A stretch of 64,000 nucleotides of DNA from Vibrio rotiferianus CAIM 577 = LMG 21460 (GCF_002741985.1 NZ_APHW01000014.1:232813-296812), one strand, 5' to 3'; shown: positions 1-7,124, numbered from the stretch's first letter. Notes: generated by a model from the letters alone, not told the origin. Numbers and translations: made by a program.

Positions 1-246
1 AATAAGCAATGCTAATAGGTAGCGCGGCTTGGTTCTCGATGTGGCATCAAAAGTTAAATAACCACTTCGGCTTTGGATGATTCTCTCCACTAACCGACAA
101 AGAGTTGATGCCTTGTAAGCTGCGCACGAACCAAGCGTATTATCAATCTCATCTAAAATCAGGAACACGCCATTTAATGAGCCGCTTTTGAACTCTTCTT
201 CGGCTTTAAGGACAATTTTTCTAAACGCTTTTGGTGAGTTAATCAT
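1..246 (-). CDS. Hypothetical phage-like protein, N-terminal 82 residues (runs off left edge)
   Basis: An open frame with no stop runs from ATG at 246-244 to the window edge, so only the first 82 residues are visible (MINSPKAFRKIVLKAEEEF...). The start overlaps the stop of the upstream small gene as ATGA, which suggests translational coupling in one operon. I see no membrane segment or signal peptide. A stretch rich in acidic and basic residues is followed by a mixed alpha/beta region. I do not recognise the family. Its place divergent from a repressor-like gene and beside a dif-like site suggests an early gene of an integrated filamentous-phage-like element. That role is inference. Confidence 0.5.
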   Translation of the reverse strand, partial: MINSPKAFRKIVLKAEEEFKSGSLNGVFLILDEIDNTLGSCAAYKASTLCRLVERIIQSRSGYLTFDATSRTKPRYLLALLI

Positions 247-443
247 GATTGCACCCCCAGACCTGAAAGACGCATAGCAACCAGTTGATGACCGCGCTTG
301 TACTCTGCCTGACCACGGCGAGAAAAACGGTAGTCTTTACCTGTAGTTAGAGGTTTGTCGCTTTTGCCAAAGTTAGGGAAATATTTGTGCTTAATACTGT
401 CTATGGTGTTACAACCAAACTCAGTCGGTGTATGTGTTTCCAT
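243..443 (-). CDS. Small hypothetical phage-like protein, 66 aa
   Basis: The start is placed at ATG 443-441 because a good ribosome site (GGAGG) lies about 8 bases upstream. A longer reading to 539 would cross the likely operator region. The product is basic and polar (METHTPTEFG...), with no membrane segment. Its stop overlaps the start of the next gene by ATGA. It is transcribed away from the repressor-like gene at 588, the arrangement seen for rstA/rstR in CTX-type phages. I cannot name a family. A small DNA-binding or accessory replication protein is possible but unsupported. Confidence 0.5.
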   Translation of the reverse strand: METHTPTEFGCNTIDSIKHKYFPNFGKSDKPLTTGKDYRFSRRGQAEYKRGHQLVAMRLSGLGVQS

Positions 444-587
444 GGCGTAGCCTCCGCAAGCTGCTTCATAAGTGATTCGAAAAGACAATATCACCACAAA
501 TCGGCTATAGCCACCGACCAGCCATAGTGAAAAGAACAAAATGATCCTCTATGATTTAACAATTAGCGGATTAGAGGTATCCACAAA
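444..587. promoter_or_regulatory. Divergent control region between phage-like operon and repressor-like gene
   Basis: This 144-base gap separates two divergent genes and should hold both promoters. It contains a perfect 10-base palindrome, GGCTATAGCC, at 504-513. It also has a looser inverted pair (CCTCTA / TAGAGG) just ahead of the gene at 588, whose right arm includes that gene's ribosome site. Operators of RstR-like repressors lie in this position in related phages. That these palindromes are the operator is inference. Confidence 0.35.
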
Positions 588-851
588 ATGAACTACACAA
601 ATGCTCTTTTGGACAGGGTAAAAGCCAAGTTCGAATTGACTTCTGAGTACCAACTTGCGAAAAAACTAGAAGTTCCGCACAGTAGTCTGCGCAGATGGCG
701 AAAAGGTGGGAGTTCTATGGAATGGGATACTGCCTTTCAGATAGCAGATTTGTTAGACGAAGATGATCAAAATGTCGTTCATGGTTTGATAAATGACAAG
801 TACACAAACCCTCGCCTAATCAATGCCTTACATGCGGGCGCACCCTCTTAG
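588..851 (+). CDS. Repressor-like helix-turn-helix phage regulator, 87 aa
   Basis: The 87-residue protein carries a Cro/CI-like helix-turn-helix near residues 15-40 (EYQLAKKLEVPHSSLRRWRKG), followed by a segment (AFQIADLLDED) typical of Vibrio phage regulators of the DUF3693/RstR type. The ribosome site GAGG lies 10 bases before ATG. It is divergent from the small operon at 1-443, as repressors of CTX-like phages are from their replication genes. The gene ends only six bases before the dif-like site at 857, as expected of a gene at the edge of an element integrated by Xer recombination. The helix-turn-helix call is fairly safe. The repressor role is inferred from context. Confidence 0.6.
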   Translation: MNYTNALLDRVKAKFELTSEYQLAKKLEVPHSSLRRWRKGGSSMEWDTAFQIADLLDEDDQNVVHGLINDKYTNPRLINALHAGAPS

Positions 852-1201
852 CGCCCATTTACCACGTTATACATAATGCGCACTGATATAGTGGTTCTTG
901 TGGGCTTGCTAATGTTACGGCTAATCCTGTACAAGCCATTAAACTTTTTTCCAATGCTTTGCCATAACGTTTGAGCTTCGTGCGTTTTCGCCTTGTCCAT
1001 CGCCAAACCAATTAGAGCTTTTTCTTTATCTTCGCCTATAGCCTCCGCAAGCATAAGTATCTGATTTTCTTTTAAGTAAGTTCTTCCTTTTCTCACATCT
1101 GTCAGCATTTGTGGGCTTATCCCCAAATCAGGCGCAATTTGTTTGTATTGCACGTACTTCATTTGCTTTTTGTAAGCGTCAATGAGTTGGTTTGTGTACA
1201 T
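848..1201 (-). CDS. DUF3693-family phage regulator, 117 aa
   Basis: The sequence from MYTNQLIDAYKK onward matches the DUF3693 family found in Vibrio filamentous phages, with a helix-turn-helix in the first 50 residues and a conserved block around residues 65-90 (ALIGLAMDKAKTHEAQTLWQ). I chose the Met at 1201 because family members begin there; the frame is open to 1231. The last residues are encoded through the dif-like site at 857-884, so the native C-terminus may have been replaced when elements recombined. It converges on and slightly overlaps the gene ending at 851. Upstream it abuts a transposase remnant. Likely a transcription regulator of an integrated element. Confidence 0.65.
   Translation of the reverse strand: MYTNQLIDAYKKQMKYVQYKQIAPDLGISPQMLTDVRKGRTYLKENQILMLAEAIGEDKEKALIGLAMDKAKTHEAQTLWQSIGKKFNGLYRISRNISKPTRTTISVRIMYNVVNGR
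857..884 (-). other. dif: dif-like XerC/XerD recombination site
   Basis: Read on the minus strand the 28 bases are an 11-base arm AGTGCGCATTA, a 6-base centre TGTATA and an 11-base arm ACGTGGTAAAT. The first arm matches the XerC side of Vibrio dif and the centre equals that of E. coli dif. The XerD side agrees at 7 of 11 positions with the consensus TTATGTTAAAT. A strong XerC arm with a weak XerD arm is typical of junctions made by filamentous phages that use host Xer recombinases. It lies between two convergent phage-regulator genes. It may be an attachment junction rather than the functional chromosomal dif. Confidence 0.7.
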
Positions 1202-1212
1202 TTCTGCTGCTA

Positions 1213-1533
1213 CAAAAATATCTGTATACAACCACCTTGGCTGCAGTTATTCTAAATGTGTCTGTTCGTCATATCCGGCGCTTACTCAATCGAATTTCCA
1301 CTTTAGGAGCTCAAAGTCTCGTACACGCTGCTCGTGGTCGTCCAAGTAACCGACGTTACTCTGAAGATTTTAAAGTTGAAATACTAAAGATTATTCACAA
1401 GTAATATTCTGATTTCTCACTAACGCTCGCTCTAGAAAAACTCTCAGAACAACACAACCTCGCTACCGACGTGATTGCGTGAGCTTATTCAAATTGATGG
1501 ATCTATATCTAAACTTGGTTACGCTTCTTTTTT
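1213..1533 (+). pseudogene. ISNCY-family transposase remnant
   Basis: The frame reads as the N-terminal helix-turn-helix of an ISNCY/IS1202-like transposase: LNVSVRHIRRLL, then RGRPSNRRYSEDFK, then YSDFSLTLALEKLSEQH. A stop interrupts it at 1402-1404 and another at 1480-1482. After a frame change, RELIQIDGS is readable at about 1479-1505, the conserved block that precedes the catalytic core in this family. Most of the catalytic domain is missing, so the element is dead. It sits just upstream of the DUF3693 gene and may mark the right boundary of the mobile region at the dif-like site. Confidence 0.6.
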
Positions 1534-1536
1534 ATA

Positions 1537-1549
1537 GTGACGTTGTCAC
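1537..1549. other. matS: matS site (perfect), MatP binding
   Basis: GTGACGTTGTCAC fits the 13-base matS consensus GTGACRNYGTCAC at every position. matS sites are bound by MatP, encoded 2.6 kb away, and define the terminus macrodomain. This copy lies beside the transposase remnant, close to the dif-like site. Confidence 0.75.
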
Positions 1550-1978
1550 CGGGTTAGACAAGAGCCTGCCCGCAAAACCATGCAGTTTTCAAACTTAGCC
1601 CCCGTTCTGTCTTATATCGTAACTCTTTGACACTTAATAATATGGATGTCTTGACATGAACCTCGCTCAAATCATCTAATACGATTTTCTGTCTGACTAC
1701 AAAAGCGGTTATTTCCTTTGGAGCTAAGGAGTTACGTAGGTTTCACTAAGCTGCTCATCTTCTTTCAAGCATGAGCTAATCAAAGGATTTCGTTACCGCG
1801 TAACCAATAAGGGCGGCTAGCTCCCTGCTCCACCTATGTTCAACCGAGCTTTGGCCAAGTATCTTAGAGGTTGATACATATTAAACTTTCTGGATAGCAC
1901 TTCATATGCACTCGCTCTTCATGGCGTCACACTGTAACTATTAATTGATTTAGTCTTACCTTACGGGTCTTCTAACAA
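1550..1978. other. Gene-free stretch beside the integration locus
   Basis: I see no plausible gene here on either strand; all frames are broken by stops. It may contain further decayed mobile DNA, but I could not assign any family. It ends in a terminator shared with the HDOD gene. Confidence 0.4.
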
Positions 1979-1979
1979 C

Positions 1980-2007
1980 AAAAAAGCTCGTGTCGCGAGC
2001 TTTTTTA
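1980..2007 (-). terminator. Intrinsic terminator after HDOD gene
   Basis: A GCTCG/CGAGC stem with loop TGTCG is flanked by A and T runs on both sides, so it can act in both directions. It lies 10 bases past the stop of the minus-strand HDOD gene. Confidence 0.7.
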
Positions 2008-2017
2008 ATACTTATCT

Positions 2018-3235
2018 CTACATTGTTAATGTTAATTTCCCGGGGATTCTTGAGCGCACATCCTTTAGCGCATCTCCAGACATCTGAACATTTGCGAACC
2101 AGAATGGCTTGTGCTTATCAATGAATGCGCTACTTTTAGTTAAGCCTTCATAAATTGAGTACGCTTTGGCTTGTACCAATGCTGCGCCATGGTCGCTTCT
2201 CTCCAATATTGGTATGTTATCAAGATCTTCGATGACAGCATTTTTGATATGTAATGAAGCTTTTGGCCAATCATATGATTCAAGAATACGGCGTGTAATC
2301 GATGCTTCCATCTCGTGTATGACTTTTGGTAAAAAGGCGGTATTGGCTTTTATGTCAGCACAAGCATAGTATTCTTCTTTTTTTTCTGCTTTCCTGTAGT
2401 TAAGCATGACCTCAACCAATGCGTCTTCAAAGGTATAAGTAAAATGATTGACGATGACGAAGTTACCTAGTGTACGCAAAACACCAATTAGAATACCTGC
2501 GTCTGGCTCTCGAACCCCTGCACTTTGCAAACGCATTCGTGTGACATTTGCAGTTACCACAAGGTGTTGCCACATTTTAGGAGCAATAAGTTTGGTATTC
2601 TGATCTGCCCATTTGAGCATCGGCCTTGCCATTAAGACAGGAAATAACAGACGACAATTCTCAATTCCGATTTGACCAATCGCAACTTTTGCATCCGGTA
2701 CACCCTTAGGTTTACGTCCTAGCCTTTCACAAAATTTGGGGTTAGAAATGAGATCTACAATGGTAGAGTTCAATTGGTGACTAAGGGTCGTGAGTGTCCC
2801 TAACTTCGAAAAAGAAAGTGATGGAGAGTATGCAAAAGAAGCAAAATGATCAAAAAGAGGGATTCCTCCGCATAGTTTATCAATAGGATAAGACTCTAAC
2901 TTACTAATCAACATGCGTTCAGCTACTCGTGAAACATCCCGCACAACTTTTCTTAGTGTTTTTTGTTTGTCTTCAACAACCTGACGTCTTTCCTGTACCC
3001 GCTCTTGTTCGCACATAAGTAAAATACGTTGATTTCGGGTTATACGCTCATCCTCGTTGAAGATGACGTCATCACAATAGCGGCCTTGTAAACTTAGTAA
3101 ATCATCGACCTCTGTTTGATCAACTAGGTACTTCATGCTAACAAGCCATTTTGCGTGTCGAATTTCTACCTCTTTCGATACTTTACTTGCTATATCAATT
3201 GCTTCTTGCGTGTAGGTTTTCTTGGTTAGCAACAA
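2018..3235 (-). CDS. HDOD-domain protein (degenerate HD fold), 405 aa
   Basis: The C-terminal two thirds (roughly residues 130-340) read as an HDOD domain: a first helical part (LSHQLNSTIVDLISNP), then KVAIGQIGIENCRLL, then WQHLVVTANVTRMRL and a GILIGVLRTLGNFVIV segment. HDOD proteins lack the metal-binding His-Asp pair of true HD phosphohydrolases and usually act in signalling or regulation, often linked to motility and cyclic-di-GMP. The N-terminal 120 residues are charged and likely a coiled coil (RVQERRQVVEDKQKTLRKVV). No signal peptide or membrane segment is visible, so it should be cytoplasmic. It stands alone with its own terminator. The specific role is unknown. Confidence 0.65.
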   Translation of the reverse strand: MLLTKKTYTQEAIDIASKVSKEVEIRHAKWLVSMKYLVDQTEVDDLLSLQGRYCDDVIFNEDERITRNQRILLMCEQERVQERRQVVEDKQKTLRKVVRDVSRVAERMLISKLESYPIDKLCGGIPLFDHFASFAYSPSLSFSKLGTLTTLSHQLNSTIVDLISNPKFCERLGRKPKGVPDAKVAIGQIGIENCRLLFPVLMARPMLKWADQNTKLIAPKMWQHLVVTANVTRMRLQSAGVREPDAGILIGVLRTLGNFVIVNHFTYTFEDALVEVMLNYRKAEKKEEYYACADIKANTAFLPKVIHEMEASITRRILESYDWPKASLHIKNAVIEDLDNIPILERSDHGAALVQAKAYSIYEGLTKSSAFIDKHKPFWFANVQMSGDALKDVRSRIPGKLTLTM

Positions 3236-3364
3236 GCTTCTATCCCTATACTTCTTATAATGAATCTAATTGGTATAGTGTATACGATATGGCAATCAAT
3301 CTTAAGTTTTGTGTGATATTAATTCAGATTAAGCCCTATCCGAATCTACTGAATCATCAACAAA

Positions 3365-3691
3365 CTACAATTTTGACAGAGTAGACAGGTGGAGGCGGAT
3401 AAACTTTTCGGGATACCGATATTTAAACTTTTTGCCTTTCTTCAGCTTCGATTTGGCAAATTTGCAGATCTTCGTGTCACCTATGCCAGTGACACGCCTT
3501 ATCTTGGCAGTGCTGTTGGAGTGCTCAAGCTCAATCATGACATCACAATACCCTTGGTAATCATCAAACCTCTTATCTACCTGCTTTTGGAGTTTAGATT
3601 TGATTTTCTTTGCCACGGGATTGAATTCCGAATCATCTGCAACAATGAGGTTCGAGAACAATAATAAAGGAAACAGGAGTATTGAACGCAT
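3365..3691 (-). CDS. Small exported protein resembling the TolA C-terminal domain, 108 aa
   Basis: An N-terminal signal peptide is clear (MRSILLFPLLLFSNLIVADD, likely cut after VA). The mature part of about 90 residues has a helical basic start, then CDVMIELEHSNSTAKIRRV, a Gly-Asp turn, and a second cysteine in KICKFAKS before a PEKFIRLHLS ending. The order of strand, GD turn, helix with cysteine and final strand resembles TolA domain III, which also carries two cysteines. The family call is tentative. It would be a free periplasmic domain with no TonB/TolA membrane anchor. It stands alone between the HDOD gene and DUF3634. Function unknown. Confidence 0.5.
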   Translation of the reverse strand: MRSILLFPLLLFSNLIVADDSEFNPVAKKIKSKLQKQVDKRFDDYQGYCDVMIELEHSNSTAKIRRVTGIGDTKICKFAKSKLKKGKKFKYRYPEKFIRLHLSTLSKL

Positions 3692-3755
3692 TTTCAGTCA
3701 GATAGTATTTAGAAGCCATGAATACTGACTATATTAAGTTCTCTTTCGTAAATAA

Positions 3756-3790
3756 AACCGGGACGCATGTTGTGCGTCCCGGTGAGTGTT
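3756..3790 (-). terminator. Strong intrinsic terminator after DUF3634
   Basis: Perfect 11-base arms (ACCGGGACGCA / TGCGTCCCGGT) enclose a five-base loop. On the minus strand the stem is followed at once by TTTTATTT, so it ends the matP-DUF3634 transcript. On the plus strand a T run follows after GAGTG. Confidence 0.8.
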
Positions 3791-3811
3791 TTTTCGTAAG
3801 TGATATGTTTG

Positions 3812-4123
3812 TTAGGCCTGCTTTTTTCCTTTGCTACTTTTAAAACCTTGGTGAGGAAAAACGTTTCTAATACGCTGCTGTACTTTCTTGGGTACCTGTT
3901 TAGAAAACACCAATCGCATACCAGTGCGCTGACTATATACTTTCAGCTGACCATCAAAAGGAAAATGTTCGGCAATATCTTGCAAGTGGTGCTTAAAAGA
4001 AGGTGGAATGTGGCCTTTCACTTTAGTCAAATTACCCTTGTCAAAGTTCACCTTTAAAACTGGGCGATCTACAGCTATCAACCAAAAAATAACAACAGCA
4101 GCAATCAAGATTACATAAAGCAT
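3812..4123 (-). CDS. DUF3634 family membrane-anchored protein, 103 aa
   Basis: One N-terminal membrane helix (MLYVILIAAVVIFWLIAV) is followed by a basic cytoplasmic domain of about 80 residues with the blocks GHIPPSFKHHLQDIAE and RLVFSKQVPKKVQQRIRN. This is the pattern of the DUF3634 family of Vibrio and relatives, for which no function is known to me. A strong ribosome site (AAGGAG) precedes the start. It lies only 10 bases downstream of matP on the same strand and shares its transcript, so it may be co-expressed with the terminus organiser. A functional link is inference. Confidence 0.75.
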   Translation of the reverse strand: MLYVILIAAVVIFWLIAVDRPVLKVNFDKGNLTKVKGHIPPSFKHHLQDIAEHFPFDGQLKVYSQRTGMRLVFSKQVPKKVQQRIRNVFPHQGFKSSKGKKQA

Positions 4124-4133
4124 TCGGTGCTCC

Positions 4134-4583
4134 TTAGCTAGACAACAGTTTGCTCAAGTCTTCTTTAATTGATGATACCTTAAGACTTGCCTTTTCGCTT
4201 CTTGAAGCTTCGGACAATAAATATTCGATGGCATCGGATAACGTACAACCTAGCTCATTCGCTCTACTGGAGAGTTTTTCCCATACACGATAGTCAAGAT
4301 CGATGGATTTCTTCTTGGTATGAACTTGCTCAGCATTAAAGTGACGTTTGCGCTTAGCGCGAATCGCTTGCTTGAGCTTATTATCGAGTTCGTCTGACAT
4401 ATGGTTTTCAATCCAAGTCAGAACTTGTGTTGGCTCATGCTCTATTTTACGCAACTCAGCAACTGCTGCGTCAGCTTCACTGGTGTCAATGTAGCGTGTA
4501 ATCGCCTCTCCATCTTTCCATTTTTTGATGAGATACTTCCACTTCCAACCACATTCTAAATTTTCAAGTTGCTGATATTTCAT
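4134..4583 (-). CDS. matP: MatP, terminus macrodomain organiser, 149 aa
   Basis: The protein follows E. coli MatP from end to end: MKYQQLENLECGWKWKYL at the N-terminus, the ITRYI segment, the basic RAKRKRHFNAEQVHTKKKS linker, then the ribbon-helix-helix part (SIDLDYRVWEKLS). MatP binds matS sites and condenses the terminus region, delaying its segregation through contact with the division machinery. Gene order with ycbZ and fabA is also as in E. coli. DUF3634 follows 10 bases downstream. The start is the only one fitting the family, yet the AAAGG motif sits directly against the ATG, so initiation may be weak. A matS-like palindrome lies just upstream. Confidence 0.95.
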   Translation of the reverse strand: MKYQQLENLECGWKWKYLIKKWKDGEAITRYIDTSEADAAVAELRKIEHEPTQVLTWIENHMSDELDNKLKQAIRAKRKRHFNAEQVHTKKKSIDLDYRVWEKLSSRANELGCTLSDAIEYLLSEASRSEKASLKVSSIKEDLSKLLSS

Positions 4584-4605
4584 CCTTTCGACCCTTAATG
4601 CGCAT

Positions 4606-4626
4606 CTGGGTGACAGCGTAACCCAG
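4606..4626. promoter_or_regulatory. Palindrome with matS-like core in matP promoter region
   Basis: The arms CTGGGT and ACCCAG flank a core that, read as GTGACAGCGTAAC (4610-4622), matches matS at 12 of 13 positions. It lies 23 bases upstream of the matP start codon, in the gap shared with the divergent ycbZ. Binding by MatP itself, giving self-control, is a plausible but untested inference. Confidence 0.45.
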
Positions 4627-4759
4627 AGATGTCAATTCAGCAATTAAAACTCGTGAAAGTATCGATGTTGATCACTTATTTGTCTAAAGTTTAACCGGCG
4701 TACCGTTTCAATTTTTGGGATTGGTTAAATTGTCGCTAGGGAGTTGATCATCGTTTCGT

Positions 4760-4765
4760 TATAAT
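4760..4765 (+). promoter_or_regulatory. Probable -10 box of ycbZ
   Basis: A perfect TATAAT lies 31 bases before the ycbZ start codon. I see no good -35 box at normal spacing, so it may need an activator or be weak. Confidence 0.35.
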
Positions 4766-4796
4766 GCTTCGCAAGATTAGATTAAGATGAATTTTA

Positions 4797-6437
4797 ATGA
4801 ACCAAGTTAACTGGCAAGATGTCACCCCTTCTTTCGAGCAATATGAAGAGCTTTTAAGCAATGCAACTACTCTTCCGATAAAATCCTTTATTGACCTTCA
4901 GCCAAGACTTGAAGCAACCATTAATAGATTTACTAACGTCCGAGGACTCACTCGCATACTCTTGGTCAACTGTACTGATAACGCCATTTATAGAGGGTTT
5001 ATCTTTGATGTAGTAAAGGGTAAAACGTCTGGTCCTGTTATCACAACAGAATCGCTTGACGCGAAAGAGTTGTTTGACCGTTACAGTGTGAGTCGAGATG
5101 GTAACACGACATGTGAATCGGGTTTACTCTCTAAAGCAGATGGTGGCTATCTAATTGTTCCAGCAAATTTGGTTCTTGCTAATGCCGCTCGTTGGCCGAA
5201 TATCAAAGCAGCTATTCAGGGGACTGGATTCTCGCCAATAAACCTAACTCCCGAGCGCATCGCCTCTTCACCAGTTACAGCAAAAACTTACGATGTAAAA
5301 CTGATAATCACAGGCGACCGTAATCAGTTGGCCGAAATAGAATATGTTGATGATGACTTTTCGGCAGGCTTAACGATGTATACAGAAGTGGAAGAAGACA
5401 TTCATCTTTCTCAAGAGAACCTCGGTAACTATATTGGATTGGTTAACTGGATTTGTAAGAAATATCAGCATCCAAATTTAGATTGTAGTGCATTTAAAAG
5501 GTTAATTCTTGCTGGTATGCGATACACGGAGGATCAGCATTACTTACCTCTTGGTGTGATGTGGCACAACCAGTTACTTGGCCTTTCACAACAATATGCT
5601 ACGAGCGATATCATTAACTTTAACGCGGTTGATCAGGCTATTGATGACAAGTACTACCGTGAGTCATACCTGCCTCAGCGAGCGGTTGATGATATTCTTG
5701 ACGGGCAAGTGATCATCGAGACTACGGGAGAACAGGTTGGCCAAATTAACGGATTGACCGTTATCGATATGGCTGGACACCCTGTTTCTTACGGAGAGCC
5801 CGCTCGTATCTCATGTGTTATACACTTCGGTGATGGTGATATTTCCGATGTTGAACGCAAGGCAGAGCTTGGCGGTAACTTGCACGCCAAAGGTATGATG
5901 ATCATGCAAGCATTTGTGAGCTCAGCACTGGATCTTGATGAACCCTTACCATACTCCGCGTCGATTGTATTTGAGCAGTCTTACAGTGAAGTTGATGGTG
6001 ATAGCGCCTCATTAGCCGAGCTCTGCTGTTTGGTAAGTGCCCTGTCTGAATCTCCAGTCAATCAACAGATCGCCGTCACCGGTGCTGTAGACCAATTTGG
6101 TCGTGTGCAAGCCGTTGGTGGCCTGAACGAAAAAATCGAAGGTTTCTACCAAGTATGTAAACACCAAGGGTTCACTGGACAGCAAGGTGTGATTATGCCC
6201 AAATCTAACCTCAAGCACCTCGCGTTACATAAAGATGTCATAGAGAGCATTAAGAATGATGAGTTCCATATTTGGTCTGTTTCTACTGTAGACGAAGCGA
6301 TTCCTATCCTGATGTCAAAACCATTTCGTGGAGAAGAAGATAGCGTCATTGGTAAGATTGCCGAACGTATTGAAAGCTTTGAAAGACACGAACATCCTGA
6401 AGGAATTGTGGAGCGCGTCAAAAACTGGTTTGTCTAG
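4797..6437 (+). CDS. ycbZ: Lon-family protease homologue (YcbZ/LonH), 546 aa
   Basis: The C-terminal third is a Lon-type protease domain. The catalytic serine is Ser403 in DGDSAS and the lysine is Lys446 in GGLNEKIEGF, a 43-residue gap as in Lon. The N-terminal 300 residues correspond to the degenerate ATPase-like part of YcbZ; I see no intact Walker A motif. YcbZ proteins are putative ATP-independent or ATPase-defective Lon relatives whose substrates are poorly known. The cell compartment is the cytoplasm. It is divergent from matP, and fabA follows after 70 bases with its own promoter, matching the matP-ycbZ-fabA order of E. coli. The family call is secure and the function is not. Confidence 0.9.
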   Translation: MNQVNWQDVTPSFEQYEELLSNATTLPIKSFIDLQPRLEATINRFTNVRGLTRILLVNCTDNAIYRGFIFDVVKGKTSGPVITTESLDAKELFDRYSVSRDGNTTCESGLLSKADGGYLIVPANLVLANAARWPNIKAAIQGTGFSPINLTPERIASSPVTAKTYDVKLIITGDRNQLAEIEYVDDDFSAGLTMYTEVEEDIHLSQENLGNYIGLVNWICKKYQHPNLDCSAFKRLILAGMRYTEDQHYLPLGVMWHNQLLGLSQQYATSDIINFNAVDQAIDDKYYRESYLPQRAVDDILDGQVIIETTGEQVGQINGLTVIDMAGHPVSYGEPARISCVIHFGDGDISDVERKAELGGNLHAKGMMIMQAFVSSALDLDEPLPYSASIVFEQSYSEVDGDSASLAELCCLVSALSESPVNQQIAVTGAVDQFGRVQAVGGLNEKIEGFYQVCKHQGFTGQQGVIMPKSNLKHLALHKDVIESIKNDEFHIWSVSTVDEAIPILMSKPFRGEEDSVIGKIAERIESFERHEHPEGIVERVKNWFV

Positions 6438-6438
6438 T

Positions 6439-6457
6439 ACTGATCGGAGTTGTTTAG
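6439..6457 (+). promoter_or_regulatory. FadR operator of fabA
   Basis: ACTGATCGGAGTTGTTTAG closely matches the FadR activator site of E. coli fabA. FadR switches fabA on when fatty-acyl-CoA is scarce. It begins just past the ycbZ stop and overlaps the -35 box, as in E. coli. Confidence 0.75.
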
Positions 6458-6478
6458 CGTACACGTGTTCACTAAGAT
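6450..6478 (+). promoter_or_regulatory. fabA promoter with FabR operator
   Basis: A -35 box TTGTTT (6450-6455) and a -10 box TAAGAT (6473-6478) are 17 bases apart. The spacer is almost wholly filled by AGCGTACACGTGTTCACT (6456-6473), the palindromic FabR repressor site known from E. coli fabA and fabB. FabR senses the ratio of unsaturated to saturated acyl chains, so binding here would block polymerase directly. Confidence 0.75.
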
Positions 6479-6507
6479 GCAGCTATCAAAAATCGGAGTA
6501 ATTGATA

Positions 6508-7026
6508 ATGCAAAACAAACGTGATTCTTATAACCGTGACGATCTTCTAGCTTCTAGCCAAGGTGAGCTGTTCGGACCTAGTTACCCTCAGCTTCCAGCG
6601 CCAAACATGCTAATGATGGATCGTATTACTAAAATGTCTGAGACTGAAGGCGATTTTGGTAAAGGTTTAATTCTTGCAGAATTGGATATTACTCCAGACC
6701 TTTGGTTTTTTGATTGCCACTTCCCTGGTGACCCGGTAATGCCAGGCTGTCTTGGTCTTGATGCAATGTGGCAGCTTGTTGGTTTCTTCTTAGGCTGGGT
6801 TGGCGGTAAAGGCAAAGGTCGCGCTCTTGGTGTTGGCGAAGTGAAATTTACTGGTCAGATCCTACCAACAGCGAAAAAAGTAACTTACGAAATCCACATG
6901 AAGCGTGTTGTTAACCGTAAGTTGGTGATGGGCTTAGCTGATGGCCGTGTATGTGTAGACGGTAAAGAAATCTACGTAGCAAAAGATCTGAAAGTGGGTT
7001 TGTTCCAAGACACTTCTAGCTTCTAA
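6508..7026 (+). CDS. fabA: FabA, 3-hydroxydecanoyl-ACP dehydratase/isomerase, 172 aa
   Basis: FabA dehydrates 3-hydroxyacyl-ACP and isomerises the C10 product, the branch step to unsaturated fatty acids. The length and sequence match E. coli FabA nearly throughout ([39 protein letters not shown]). The catalytic residues are His71 and Asp85, counting Met1. The start at 6508 is chosen because GGAG lies nine bases upstream and it gives the family length; an in-frame TTG two codons earlier is less likely. Transcription is from its own promoter with FadR and FabR sites and ends at the hairpin at 7050. It acts as a soluble cytoplasmic dimer. Confidence 0.97.
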   Translation: MQNKRDSYNRDDLLASSQGELFGPSYPQLPAPNMLMMDRITKMSETEGDFGKGLILAELDITPDLWFFDCHFPGDPVMPGCLGLDAMWQLVGFFLGWVGGKGKGRALGVGEVKFTGQILPTAKKVTYEIHMKRVVNRKLVMGLADGRVCVDGKEIYVAKDLKVGLFQDTSSF

Positions 7027-7049
7027 TCACCTACTCTGAAGCGTTTTAT

Positions 7050-7076
7050 AAGGCTCCTTTTTTAAGGGGCCTTTTT
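7050..7076 (+). terminator. Intrinsic terminator after fabA
   Basis: An AAGGCTCC / GGGGCCTT stem (with one T-G pair) is followed by a short T run, 24 bases past the fabA stop. Confidence 0.7.
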
Positions 7077-7124
7077 GTTATCCGCAGTATTGTTTTAAAA
7101 CAAAATCTAGGCTTATGAACGCAG

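Noticed and set aside
1550..1978. Possible attC or integron cassette remnants
   Set aside because: No inverse-core and core pair of the attC type could be seen.
3800..4057. Plus-strand open frame opposite DUF3634
   Set aside because: Shadow of a recognised family gene with a strong ribosome site.
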